Source of the DNA: Mya arenaria
Taxonomy: Eukaryota; Mollusca; Bivalvia; Myida; Myidae
Assembly (NCBI RefSeq): GCF_026914265.1
Contig: NC_069124.1
Location: forward strand, 91,044,628 to 91,108,627
Direction: 5' to 3'
Length of the DNA stretch: 64,000 bases
The first letter of the stretch is position 1. Each line of letters opens with the position of its first letter. Below the pieces are notes generated by a model, which saw only the letters and a list, made by a program, of their open reading frames with translations, made no database searches and was not told where the DNA came from. The position numbers and the translations under genes are program-made. Positions 1-11,625 of this stretch are shown piece by piece.

Positions 1-1090
1 GTGGTATTACCCGTACAGGCTGGGGGAGATGGTGTTAAAACATATACGATGGTGATATTAACCGTAAAGGTTAGGGGAGATGGTGTAACAACATAGACGA
101 AGGTGGTATTACCCGTACAGGTTGGGGGAGATGGTTTTACAACATAGACGAAGGTGGTAGTACCCGTACAGGTTGGGGAGATGGTGTAACAACATAGACG
201 AAGGTGGTAGTACCCGTACAGGTTGGGGAGATGGTGTAACAACATAGACGAAGGTGGTAGTACCCGTACAGGTTGGGGAGATGGTGTAACAACATAGACG
301 AAGGTGGTATTACCCGTACAGAGTGGGGGAGATGGTGTAACAACATAGACGAAGGTGGTATTAACCGTACAGGTTGGGGAGATGGTGTAACAACATAGAC
401 GAAGGTGGTATTAACCGTACAGGTTGGGGAGATGGTGTAACAACATAGACGAAGGTGGTATTAACCGTACAGGTTGGGGAGATGGTGTAACAACATAGAC
501 GAAGGTGGTAGTACCCGTATAGGTTGGGGGAGATGGTGTAACAACATAGACGAAGGTGGTATTACCCGTATAGGTTGGGGGAGATGGTGTAACAACATAG
601 ACGAAGGTGGTATTAACCGTACAGGTTGGGGAGATGGTGTAACAACATAGACGAAGGTGGTATTACCCGTACAGGTTGGGGAGATGGTGTAACAACATAG
701 ACGAAGGTGGTAGTACCCGTACAGGCTGGGGGAGATGGTGTAACAACAAAGACGAAGGTGGTATTACCCGTAAAGGTTGGGGGAGATGGTGTAACAACAT
801 AGACGAAGGTGGTATTAACCGTACAGGCTGGGGGAGATGGTGTAACAACACACACGAAAGTGGTTTTACTCGTACAGGTTGGGGGAGATGGTGTAACAAT
901 ACATGAAGGTGGTATTAACCGTACACGGGGAGATGGTGTAACAACATACACGAAAGTGGTTTTACTCGTACAGGTTGGGGGAGATGGTGTAACAATACAT
1001 GAAGGTGGTATTAACCGTAAACGGGGAGATGGTGTAACAACATACACGAAGGTGGAATTAACCGTACAGGCAGGGGGAGATGGTGCTTAT
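1..1090. repeat. 50-51 bp minisatellite, about 21 units
   Basis: Head-to-tail units of 50-51 bp run from the window edge to about 1090. Each carries the landmarks GGTGGTATTACCCGTACAGG and GGGGAGATGGTGTAACAAC. The central units (about 130-700) are nearly identical, while the right end diverges and includes a shorter variant unit. Around 860-1050 a normal and a shortened unit alternate, making a dimer present twice. The open frames over the array arise from the repeat itself and are not genes. The array continues past the left edge, so its full size is unknown. Confidence 0.95.
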
Positions 1091-1657
1091 TCTATAAGAA
1101 GAAAAGCACGTTTCCGTCTTTTGATATTCAAATATGTCCTCATGGTTGACCTCAACTGTTTTCTGGTTGCAAATGCATGTTCATGAACATGCACGTCGTC
1201 AATACAATTAAATTTAGTCTACTTCGCGTCCGGACTATAATAAGTATGCATATGTGCATCTGTCTCCGGTTCAGGGAACTCAAAAATGGACAGCTTACGG
1301 TTCACAAGTAATAGTTGGTTTGAACAATATTCATTGTATATAAGTACATTGAGCAAATACATAAATTACATACATGATAATTAAGGATTGAGGAAATAGC
1401 TGAAAGCTGGATTAAGGAGATAGCTTAGAGCTAATATTTAAATTTATTAAGCAGGATTCGGATAGCAACTGCTTGAGTATTCGGCACGCATTGAGTTAGT
1501 GGTCTTACTCCCCGCCCAGTCTACAAGTCTTCATGTAGTCACAATATCATGACATTGATAATAAAAAAGTGTACAACTAGAATAGCAAGGGCATACACTT
1601 TGATAACAACAATGGCCATAGAATGTAAATAGAACTAAGAGAAAAAATGCAGCCTAC

Positions 1658-3311
1658 TCTGAAGTTGACTGTGTCCATGTCCCTGATGTTGCAGGGCAGG
1701 ATGACGTTGGTTCCCTGCACGGTGCTGATGGAAATCAGGCTTGTCTCCAACATGGGCTCCGGGCCGCCGGAAACAACACCTGCAATCAACAGCACAGGCC
1801 GCCATATGATCTCACTTATCTTGGTCTGATCTGTATTGCTGCTGTTTGTCTTGGTGCATTACTGCAGATTGTTTGCTTTATCATTTTAATTACCGGCTCG
1901 GTTTGGAAAAATAGCATTGTTATTGAATAAATCTCATATGATATTGTTCCCAATACCCTCAGTTCTAAAACGATCTGCGGTCATGAGTCATCAATGCCAC
2001 GGATATTAATACCCATGAAGAACAGTCCAACATAATAGTCTTCAAAGGATTAAAAAAGCATTGAAAGCGATTACTAGATGTTGCAATAGTTAGAATTCCA
2101 CCAGTCAATCAATCAGTCAGCATGCAATTACGGACAATGAAAATGTCAAGATGATCATTTAAATGTATCTCCAGGACTGACATGTTGTAATCGAGTCTAC
2201 TTTGTAATGACTCTCGGCCTGGTCTATGTGGAAACAACTGGCAATTTCCATATTGATTCCGGTGGCGGCGGAGTTTAGGCAACTGGTTTGTGGTTCCACT
2301 GGGACACTCACTGTACATGCTTGATAAGTATAGTTTAAACTTATATATTTAACAACGATTGTGAATCAAATTATCACAAAATTATATTAATCACTCTCGC
2401 CTGATGGCACAATGTTACGCAAAAGTGTGGTCTTGCGTTGTGGGGGACTTGAACTACTTCAGAGTTCTCAGAGGAAACCCAAGTTGTCCGGCTTGGTGAC
2501 AACAAACCAAACTCACTGTATACGGTTAGGTAATGTCAAATGATTTGTATTAAGGTCATACCAAATTGTTTCTAGGTTTAGCGTCCGCGGACGGAAAGCT
2601 TTTGGGCGAGTTCCCGATGAAAACTTTGAAACCCCCATAATATATATGATCAACCGGATCTTGCCGATATTCTTATTCTCCTATTTCGATAACTGAACAC
2701 TAGTGTCAACAACGTGCTTCATAATTTGTACTGGAGTTCCTGGTATTTGAAAATGATTCATTCGGTGTGATTCCCATGATTAACACACGTGTATATATTA
2801 TATACGAGTTCTAGTTAAATTGACCTTATTTTGCAGTTGAAGTCTATCGTAAATTGAGAAAGGTCAAGACTGGACTACGGAGGCTCTAAATTGTGTCTAT
2901 ATTCAACATAGGATGTCACTCAATCGCTCTTTTTCGTTTGCCTTCTTAAAGATGGCTAGATAGGTTTTCAAACTAAGGGTTGACGCTTAAAGTGATACCA
3001 TGTACCAGGTATTTGAATTAATGGCAATACGAATAGACCAACGAACACAGACCAACTAAGTATTTGATAAAAAACGCCAAGCCAATGCTAATTGTTGAGA
3101 ATGATAGTCATACAAGACCACACCACAGTAAAGAATACCTTTAAGATATTTTACAGACAGGAATGAAAGCTGGAATGCTCATTATGAAATTTCCTCTATA
3201 ATAAAGCAAACCATTGAAGAGTTTATCGCAACATAAAACAGGTTATAACATAAAATAATAAAGGCGGAACTTACATGCTGAAAGGAACAGAGACCACACA
3301 ATCCATCCCAT
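1658..3311 (-). CDS. Immunoglobulin-domain protein, N-terminal two exons (partial)
   Basis: Exon 1 is 3311-3275. It starts MGWIVWSLFLSA, a hydrophobic signal peptide, and ends at a GTAAGT donor with one base over. Exon 2 is 1779-1658. It starts after TTGCAG, restores the frame (Cys across the junction) and reads through the start of an Ig V-type domain with the pattern TVQGTNVILPC, giving the first disulphide Cys; it ends phase 0 at a GTAGGC donor. The expected next exon would carry the Ig tryptophan and second Cys, and lies beyond the left edge or in the repeat-rich DNA before it. The sequence resembles the first Ig domain of lachesin/DIP/IgLON-type cell-surface proteins, often GPI-anchored and involved in adhesion, but the class cannot be fixed from about 52 residues. 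Seen: signal peptide, splice sites, phase match. Inferred: Ig family. Confidence 0.65.
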
Positions 3312-4813
3312 GTTTCCTCTTAGTCACTGCGAGAATACACGTCCTTCGTATAACACAATCAAACATTTTTTCTGGGGAATACTCATGGTGAACTCGTTCC
3401 TATATTTCTTTACAGTGTGTGTGTGTGCTCATATACATGTGCTGCTGTTTTCGGAAATACCGATATCTATTTCTATCGCTCATAAGCCTGGCAGTCAAAA
3501 ACAGTTGGCAATGTGCTGTAAGTGAATGGCCCGGTGCGCGCACAGCTAAATGATTGCTATGCTGGTAATTCCTCTGAACATGCTTTCAGTTTTAATTTAA
3601 TTTCCTTGGTATTTATCGGCGACCCGCAAAAGAGATATACTCCCTCCATATAGACACAATTGGTTCGTGGGCCACATCTAATGGCAATTTCAAAAATAAC
3701 TAATTGAAGAATATGTTCTCAAATAGTAAGAAAAAAAAAATGAAATCAATTCAGTTTAAGTGGTCCCCGAAGAAAAAGTTAATGCGTTATCATCTTGAAA
3801 AATGTTCCTGTAGGACGGCTGGCTCTGTACAATCAGTGGTGAAATTGGCTATCAATATGCAGGGATTTTCCAGTAAAGCCCGTTACCGGCCATTGTTGTA
3901 ATTCCTATGCATAATAAGAGATCGGAGACATTGATATCCTGGCCCGTTTACGCAGACGTTTTCTTTAACGCAAAGCATGCTTGTTGCTTGCATACTTACA
4001 CAGTTTTCGATTCCAGCAACATCATATATGTTAAATCCCTTTGGACGGGGGCGTATCCGCCCCCCTCCCCGCAAATCGTCTAAGAAAAAAGTAATAAGAT
4101 ACGTCCAATATGCACTATTTCGGACTATCAATGGTTATTTTTTCTTCAGGGTGTACACCCCCCCGGCAAACTTTTGAAACCAAAACTGTTATTTTGGTTT
4201 TAAAGATGAGGCGCAGGTCGAAAGGTATCGCCCCATTGTTACGCACCCTCTCACATCAAATCGTTGAGCCTCCCCTCCAGTATACGATCGGCCCTCAATA
4301 GGGAAAATAAAGAACTACTTAGAGCAACTAAGAATGCTTGAAATGTCAATAAAACTTGATGTCTAGTGAAGAAGCACGGAAAGCTACTAAGGACTACTAA
4401 GACTACTTATACGATAAAATATCTCTCTCTCTATCCATAATAAGCATGGGATGAGCATATATATTGGATGTTAAATACCGTTTATTTAAAAAAACAATCG
4501 TCAACATGAAACAATTAGTAACACATTTGTTTTCTTTGTCTTTTAAGACGAATCCTCATTTATTTAAATCATAAATAGAGTGATAACGAATCGGTGTGGA
4601 AAATTTTAACTTAGATATTAGGACTATACATCATGTTTCACGTGCATTATCGTCCTCCCCGTCCATTTGTTGGAATGAAATATTTAATGTAAATAACACA
4701 TATGCATGAGTTTGGACCATCGCCTGTCTGTGTGCATACACCGTGCTACTCGGACAGCTGACCTATCAAACCCGCGTGCTTATAGGTGACTCGAAGACTG
4801 CATGTGGAAGTGT
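3312..4813. other. Intergenic, between Ig-gene start and REXO2 stop
   Basis: About 1.5 kb between two minus-strand genes. It must hold the Ig gene's promoter and 5' UTR on the right of 3311 and the REXO2 3' UTR on the left of 4814. No coding exon was recognised. A short palindromic GC-rich stretch near 4048-4070 (GGGGGCGTATCCGCCCCC) looks like part of a dispersed repeat. Confidence 0.5.
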
Positions 4814-6579
4814 TTAAGTCTTCATTTTAAAAATGTTTTGTCTGTAATAGTTCAACTCCTCAATGCTTTCCTTTATATCATCCAGCGCTCTGAAATAAGT
4901 ATCAATCACCGTTAAGTCAGGGCTGATAGCCAACCAATCAAAGCCTTTAAAATGGCCATTAGATTAACACTAAGATGTTAAGTTGAACCGGCATCGTTTA
5001 GCACACAGTGTGTGTATACCACGTGATAAATTACGTCATATATGCTACGTCGGAAGGCAACATTTTACCTAAATTGAAGACTTAAATCAAAGATCACTTT
5101 TCTTTAACTACACCAATTTAAATAAAACAAAGGGCAGTCTATGCCGCTTACAGAGTCCCGCCTTCGTGTTATTACAGAAGTTTTATAAGGTGATAAGTTT
5201 CATCAAACACTTCGACAAACCTGTTTCCAAAATAAAGTTATGACAGTGCTCCGTCAGACGGCCGTATTGTGAAAAGTTTTGTCGAAGTGTTTTAAAAAAA
5301 ACTTAACACTCAATCAAACTCTGGTAAAAGACCGAAGATCGGGCTCCGTAAGCGGCGTAGACTGTGCTATGTTTCATTTAAAATGGTGAAGAAATAGTGA
5401 AGTTATCCTTGTTTAATTGCCTTCCGACGTAGCATTTATGACGCAATTTATCACGTGGTATACACACACTGGCACAACACAACTCAGGAAAAGCAATTCG
5501 AAGTATATATGCAACATATCAAGTAACTTGCCTGTGCGACAGTTTCTTCTTCGGCGCACGAGAAAATTCCGATGGGTACCAACGTCTAAAATCAAAAACA
5601 ACCGTTGCAATAAATTTAAAATGTTTAATCGTAGTTTTATCATAAATAATTATTTAACACATCGTTCTGTAAATAGTGTAAACATAAACTTGCGGTTTAA
5701 CCATACCATATTACTAGTATATGCAATTAAAACAAATAGTTGAACAACATTGAACAACTGAACGAATATTAACTGAAAAATATTCCGGCTCGTCCAGTAT
5801 ATACGTTGCCTAAACGTGCACGTACCTAGAGAGTTCCTTGACCGTGCTCACGTCCACGATGCGGTAGTGGAGGTGCTGGGTGAAGCGCGGCATGTACTTG
5901 ACGAGGAATGTACGGTCCGCGTGCACGGAGTTTCCGGCAAGAGGCGCAGACCCCGGCAGCGTGTGCTCCTTCACAAACCTCAACATCCGATCCTCGGCCT
6001 CCATCAGCGATATCTGGCTCCTGCGTACCGCCTCCGTCAAACCGGACTGCAACCAATGAATCAACTCGCGGTCAACTATTGACAGAATTTAGAAATCAGA
6101 AAGACAGCAATGTGACAAAGCAGCGAAAACTTAATTACCAAATTGTTGTAAGAAAATAAACTGTTTTTCAGAAATGATATTATTTTAGCCTCGTAAGACT
6201 CAGCACCGCAGAGTATGCGTATATCCAAAGTACCTTTCCATGGTGCTCCTTGCACCACTCGCCCATGTTGTCCAGCACGGTGGGTGGCTGGTGAATCACG
6301 AGGTCTTCACACTGCAAGCACAAACAACAGCACTTAGTTGGTATGAAACGCTCATTCACGATTGGCTAATACTTTACTCATGTTTACTCGGTTTAAAAAA
6401 AATCATCATAACCCATATTCACTTGTTATGCCAGAATTAGAAATATTGTACCGTATGCATGTGTTATATGCCACGACTATAAAGGTAAAACGTACCTCTG
6501 CTATTATATTTAAATCTTGGTCTGTGACGAGGCAGGCCATCTCAAGTATATGTTCTTTATTTACATCTAGCCCAGACAT
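4814..6579 (-). CDS. REXO2: Oligoribonuclease / REXO2 3'-5' exoribonuclease (5' end missing)
   Basis: A DEDDh-family exonuclease that degrades short RNA (and DNA) oligonucleotides to mononucleotides; animal REXO2 acts in mitochondria and cytosol. Exons in transcript order: 6579-6496 ([20 protein letters not shown]), 6311-6234 (ends [10 protein letters not shown]), 6046-5826 ([19 protein letters not shown], then [17 protein letters not shown]), 5585-5532 ([16 protein letters not shown]), 4889-4814 ([20 protein letters not shown], stop). Phases agree at every junction and give 170 residues. The order matches human REXO2 from just after WVDLE to the end. The metal-binding residues visible include the Asp of HRALDD with its His. 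The first coding exon (start Met, any mitochondrial leader and the WVDLE motif) was not found. The last intron has a GC donor (CACAG|GCAAGT) and contains a foldback element. Identity is very secure. Confidence 0.95.
5006..5471. mobile_element. Palindromic foldback/MITE element, copy 1
   Basis: A 466-bp element starting CAGTGTGTGTATACCACGTG and ending with its near-perfect inverted complement. The terminal repeats match over 50 bp (through TACGTCGGAAGGCAA) and similarity continues inward for roughly 200 bp per arm, so the whole element can fold into a hairpin around a short centre near 5215-5275. It is flanked by GCACA on both sides, a 5-bp target duplication. It has no coding capacity and is probably moved by an enzyme encoded elsewhere. 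It sits inside the last REXO2 intron. A second copy is at 57612-58101. Confidence 0.85.
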
Positions 6580-6740
6580 CTGCAATACAGTTGAACACAA
6601 CAAATAAAGTGGTACTTTTTCCATGGAAAAAATAAGTGGATGGTTGTAAATGTTACGTAATAGCATTTGAACGAACGAGAAGTTCAACTGTCGTGACAAA
6701 GTTGAACAAGTGAAACCATGTCGACCTACCAGAAATGCAG

Positions 6741-6772
6741 TGTGTGTGTGTGTGTGGGGGGGGGAGGGGGGT
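6741..6772. repeat. (GT)n followed by G-runs
   Basis: Eight GT units run straight into uninterrupted G-tracts (9, then 6 after one A), then GTATAACC. The G-runs could form a G-quadruplex. It lies directly before a tRNA-derived SINE, so it may be part of that insertion's flank. Confidence 0.85.
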
Positions 6773-6780
6773 ATAACCAT

Positions 6781-6930
6781 CCACCTTGTTATCTCAGTCG
6801 GTTAGAGCACCGTGCTAGTGTTCCAGCGGTCGTGGGTTTGAGCGCCACACCGGGTGCACTTTTCCTTCCGTGGTATGATGGATAGTTCGGTTCGCAATCC
6901 CTGGCGTTTAACAGGCGTTCCTGCACCTAA
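6781..6930 (+). mobile_element. tRNA-derived SINE
   Basis: The head is tRNA-like: an A-box (TATCTCAGTCGGTTAGAGCA) and a B-box (GGGTTTGAGCGCC) spaced as in a tRNA, with a following CCACACCGGG in place of a proper acceptor stem. The body (GTGCACTTTTCCTTCC onward) is not tRNA and continues to about 6930. No anticodon arm or acceptor pairing supports a functional tRNA. The right boundary is approximate. Confidence 0.7.
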
Positions 6931-8590
6931 GACAAGCATGCAGTGTTTAAACTCTTATAAGGATACCCAAATATATATTACATTAACAGAAGTATTTAGG
7001 TTGTTTCACTAGCAACAACGTCGGCAACCACGGTACTCTCTTCCGTTACACTCCATAGTCCATACAAACCGTGGGAAAACTGACTTGACAAATCTAGTTT
7101 TAATAAAATGCATGCGGCATGAGAGACAACCATTCTTCCAATGCAACTAAATACTCTTCAATAATCCTTTCAGTTGTCTGCACAGGCGGACCGAGTTCAA
7201 ATCGAACATTCGTCATGAATAAGAAATTTTCCTATCCGAAGCATTTTGCAATTGTGTGTCGGGTGTATCCGACGATGCACAAGCAGCAGCCAACACAATA
7301 TTAACCAATGGCAACGTCAATATCACAATAGATTTGTCATTGCACTGCAAACCATCGAACGTATGTGTTTTCCCTGTATTGCCTATTATGTTCATTTGCT
7401 CGCCACTGGCAGATTCTACCGTGATGTTATACTGTGATAACTCACGATTCCCACGACTTCCAAAGTTTATGTGACACCATCGTAGATATGGACCCTGTGC
7501 CAACCAGACAATTAACTTTATTTCCATCTATCGTTGCTTTTACATACAATCCGAACAATTATTGACTCATATTTTTATTGTCATCCTGTGTTCTCATGGT
7601 GACCATCATTTAGCTTAATTAGCGTCCATGTTTGGGAGTTTGAAGGCTTTGTGTTAAATGTTTGTCGGATCCAAATTAAAACATATTTCCATAAATTAGT
7701 TTCTGTCAATTTAGTTTTTTTTCGACCTGTCATTTGCACATTACTCATTATTACTTGAAACGGGCTCTCGTAATGGTTGTGTCCGTAATTTCTGGTGACA
7801 TAACCATACTTCGGCATGGATTTTAGTATAATGTTGAATTAAAATAAGCTTTAGATCTTCATTTCAATGCACCAAGAACTCTTCCCAATTTCTTCCAATG
7901 CATTTGTCGTAACACATAATATCATTCCCTTTTGCTGTTTCTCTGTCTGTATAGGTTTAACAGCATGTCGAACAGCGTCATTGAAGCAAAAGTCCAATGC
8001 CTGGCCTGTCCTTCTCTCAATCTCATCTCTGCATTCACCAGAAAATGATTTAAAAGTGAAAATAATTGTTGTTCAATGAAATGTAAGATCAACAAAGATT
8101 GGACTAATTCCTCTTTACAATGGAAATCAAGGAAGGTTGATATTGTTCTCCTAGCCTCCAGGTTGTTTCATTTGCAACAGCAAGCACAAGAATTACCAAA
8201 AAACCGGCGAGCTGCTCATATCTCCAAATTTGGCATATTTTGTGATATCAATTTGATCAAGACTTTGTAAATCTTTATTTTTGCCATATTCATAATTCAA
8301 AAATAACAACTTTTAATCAATATAAAAATAGCGGCGTTTTCCCATTAGTGCAACAATAAACCGTTTCCGAAAACACTGCTCGGCCAAATAGGCTTCACCA
8401 GTACATATTTCCAATATAAAGAGGTCCAGCATTAGTGCGTCATGTTTCAGCCTCATTCATACAGACAGCCCATAAATGTTAATTAGCAGGCAAAGCAGAC
8501 CCTAATCAGAAACAAGCACACCATTAACTCATCTAAAGAGCTGGGCAGGTAATCCTACCAAGCCAGCAAACCTCCGTCTTCTAACCGTAA
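6931..8590. other. No supported gene; one weak minus-strand open frame
   Basis: Unique-looking AT-rich sequence. A minus-strand open stretch near 7527-7213 (about 100 codons; contains the pattern YLRWCHINFGSRGNRELSQY) has somewhat protein-like composition but no recognisable family, and could be an exon or relic. The missing REXO2 5' exon was searched for here by eye and not found. Confidence 0.4.
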
Positions 8591-8599
8591 ACTGATGTG

Positions 8600-11220
8600 G
8601 TATCAAATCAAACAACAACTCAAGAGATTCATAATGCCCTCGAATTCATCAAACGAGACATTGTCCGTGGAACTGAGACATGGCTTAAAGGTGTACAGCA
8701 GGAAAGGATCCTGAGAATAATGCCATACAGTCTAGCTAGGTCTTCTCGGGCAAACTCGCAGTTTAACGGAACGACCAGTCAAATGGAATGGGAGGTGGCG
8801 TTTTCATCGGAACAAGTATATATAGCAACTTGGTTTCTGATGCTCAATCCAACCTTACAACAGACTGCGAACTCACATCAGGTCAGAGTTTTGTATATTG
8901 AAAAAAAAAAAATCTTTATTTTGGATGCCAGGATTGTATCACCAGACTTCATGAATCTGTCTTACACCCACATCACAAGTCTTCAAAAGAGAGAAACGTC
9001 GGCGACTTTAAATGCCCACAGATTGACGAGGACACCTTGTAAGTGGAAAAGGGAGCTCCAGACAGAATTTACAGTAAGCACAAAAATCTCACGAACCTTG
9101 TATTTACAACAAACTAAAGCCATCACTTGTGAAGTATTCCGCAACTGTACATGGTATCAGGACCACACTATGGTAGTCACAGACATCGACGTCATCGCCA
9201 ATATATTAAACAGCGACCTAGAAAGTAGTTTAACTTCTCTAAAGCGTACCGTGGAAGTAAAAACTATGATATGACCCAATTAACTTTTGAAATCATCTCT
9301 ACCAAGAACAGAACATCGAACCAATGTGGAACTTCTTCAAAAAAATACATCATCAAGTCAGTCGAGAAAAAAGAATCATCCAAGATGAGAAAGAAAATGA
9401 AATCATTTTCGTGGTTAATTAATGATTTCAACATAATGATCAAACGCAAGTCACGCCAGTACAACGACGATGCCGAAAAGACCGAGAATAGCTTAAGTGT
9501 GACAAGTTTCCAGTCTTCTTGTTTTAAACAATTACGACATTGCAGCGAGAATGTAGGAGAGCGTTCAAGAAGTCCGAGATTCAACACATTAACGCCACCA
9601 TACAGAAAATGCGAAGGGTAAACAATACAGTACCCAGTAAGCCGTGTTGGCGCTACCTAAAATTCCAGAAGACAAAGCATCGGGGTCGCCCTACTCAAGA
9701 AAATGGGCAAGCTCTTCAACAACAAAAAAGACAAAACACAGATTTGGATGACCATTTTAAGTCGGTTTTCACTCAACACAACAACTGAAGACCAGATACC
9801 TCAAAGAGCGCTAAAACTCCCATTCGAGGACACCGCTTTACATACCTAGATGGCGTGTCCAAACTACTATCGAACATCATTATTAATAAGGCCCAGGGCC
9901 CAGATTACATTCCTAGCATAGAACTGAAGACCTGCTCAAAACAGATAGTACCATTTCTAAGACACATCTTCCAATCACCAATCAACACGGGGCAGTTACT
10001 ATCTGACTGGCAAATGTGACAACAATTTTCAAGAAAGGGAATCGCACTTAGCAGAGAAAAATCGTCCGGTCTCACTGACGTGTGTCTCCTGTTGGAACAT
10101 ACCATCTTCAGTCACATATTAAATCCTTTTAAATATAAAGAAATAGCAACCTGACATCATTAAACCAGTGCTTAAGATCCGGTTGTTTATGTAAATCTCA
10201 ACTCTTCACTACCTGTACTTCAACAACATGAGAACTCAGGGGAATATGATACTACTGGACTTCTCCAAGGCATTCGATACAGTTCCCCGTGGCGGCTTAC
10301 GACATAAGATAAAGCTCTGAAGATGATAGTATCGATGGAAACATCAACTCTTTGCTTCAAGACGTTCTGTCGAACCGAACAATGGGGATTGTTGTTGATG
10401 GAGAATCATCCGCACCAGTCACTGTTGACTCTTGAGTACCCAAGACACAGTCCACGGACCGCTAGCCTTCCTCTGTCATACTAATGACCTCCGTCATTGT
10501 GCCAAGGCAACCGTCAGCCTGTTTGCTGGTGACTGCTTACTCTATAGGAGCAACAATACCATACAAGACCATCTTCAGCTATAGGAGGATCAGGGCTGGT
10601 ATTCAATATAAGTCTTAATTGGATCAAAAAACGATGAAGCTGAATCTGATTACTTGTTATCAATAACTAACCAAAAGAGTGAATGAAATCAATGATGTAT
10701 AACCATAAGATGAACATAAGTTGAATATTGAATACCACCCCTGAAAGCACTGGAGAAATAGGTATTAACATTGGGCATGAAGTTTAATGCCAAAAATTGT
10801 TACATTATGAGTATAAACAGTAATAAGCTGTTAGTTTTATCAATTAGATAGCCATATTCTCAAACAAGTAGATGAAAATCTCTATCTAAGGGAATGTTTT
10901 GCAGAAAATCTTAAATTTGAAAAACACACTACCAAAACTACAAACAAGGCCAACTTAATTCACACTAGGATTCCTGAAGCATAATCTCAAACACTGTCCA
11001 GCACTATGCAGAAAAACCGCTTATCTCCGAGAAAGAGATCGACATGCTGAAAAGGTTCAAGGCCAGCAGCGTTCTACATAACTGGGGATTAGTTCTTGCA
11101 AGATGAATCACAAGAATGCTCAGGGACCTCAAACTACCTTGGTGCCAGCCGGTCTATGTGACCCCCATTTGAGGTAAGCGGCTTATTAGATCCAAACAAT
11201 TAAAAGACAGTGTTAGAGGG
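8600..11220 (+). mobile_element. Decayed LINE (CR1/L2/jockey-like), copy 1
   Basis: A long but heavily mutated non-LTR retrotransposon. Pieces of the ORF2 protein are in order: an endonuclease remnant near 8640-9190 (DIVRGTETWLKG, then HTMVVTDIDV), the linker region near 9540-9640 (QRECRRAFKKSEIQHINATI), the fingers of the reverse transcriptase near 9900-10110 (pattern AEKNRPVSLT) and the palm near 10230-10600 (LLDFSKAFDTVP, then VSLFAGDCLLYR, where the usual FADD is FAGD). Stops and frame changes are frequent, so it is not active. The 3' end merges into a CCCCC-containing simple repeat near 11220. Both ends are approximate. Confidence 0.8.
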
Positions 11221-11225
11221 AACCT

Positions 11226-11345
11226 GGTCAAATAGCCCCCAAGTCAAATAGCCCCCATTTTGGTCAAATAGCCCCCCCACTTTTGGCCCCCACTTGGAAA
11301 AAATTGGTCAAAACGCCCCCAATTTGGTCAAATAGCCCCCACTCC
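11226..11345. repeat. Short degenerate tandem repeat (TCAAATAGCCCCC)
   Basis: Five or six imperfect copies of a motif containing TCAAATAGCCCCC or a close variant, directly after the 3' end of the LINE. It may be the expanded 3' tail of that element or an independent simple repeat. Confidence 0.7.
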
Positions 11346-11625
11346 TTTTTTATTTGAAATTATATTTAAAGGTAATTTGTAATATTTTTAAGATATTTGA
11401 ATGTAAGTTCAAGCTGTTAGAGACAATATTATACAAAGACAAAAAAATCACTGAGTGGAATAATTTGGATAACTTGACGAAAAGCGTTCACAGTGACAGT
11501 AGAGAAAGCTCTCCGGGATAAGGACTAACAATTCCCTTTCTCTCACCTGCTCCATACGCCGAAAGGCCGTACTGTGAACCTATCCAAATCGAAATCCTGA
11601 TATAAAAAATATGGACAATCAGAAA
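11346..11625. other. AT-rich spacer, nothing recognised
   Basis: About 280 bp between the simple repeat and the pearl-like array. No coding or RNA signal was seen. Confidence 0.5.

Noticed and set aside
2109-2318. A minus-strand exon beginning MYSECPSG
   Set aside because: Lies in the intron between the two Ig exons, which already join in frame; no splice pair fits both neighbours.
5002-5010. A RAG-type heptamer (CACAGTG) marking the element's end
   Set aside because: The right end lacks the matching CACTGTG, and the 5-bp duplication places the boundary at CAGTGTG, so the match may be chance.
5410-5743. Overlapping open frames on both strands
   Set aside because: They span the right arm of the foldback element and the antisense of a REXO2 exon.
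6785-6855. A functional tRNA gene
   Set aside because: A- and B-boxes are present but acceptor and anticodon stems do not pair; a tRNA-derived SINE explains it.
8597-9274. A 225-residue plus-strand gene
   Set aside because: It is the decayed endonuclease part of a LINE; the motifs GTETWLKG and MVVTDID place it there.
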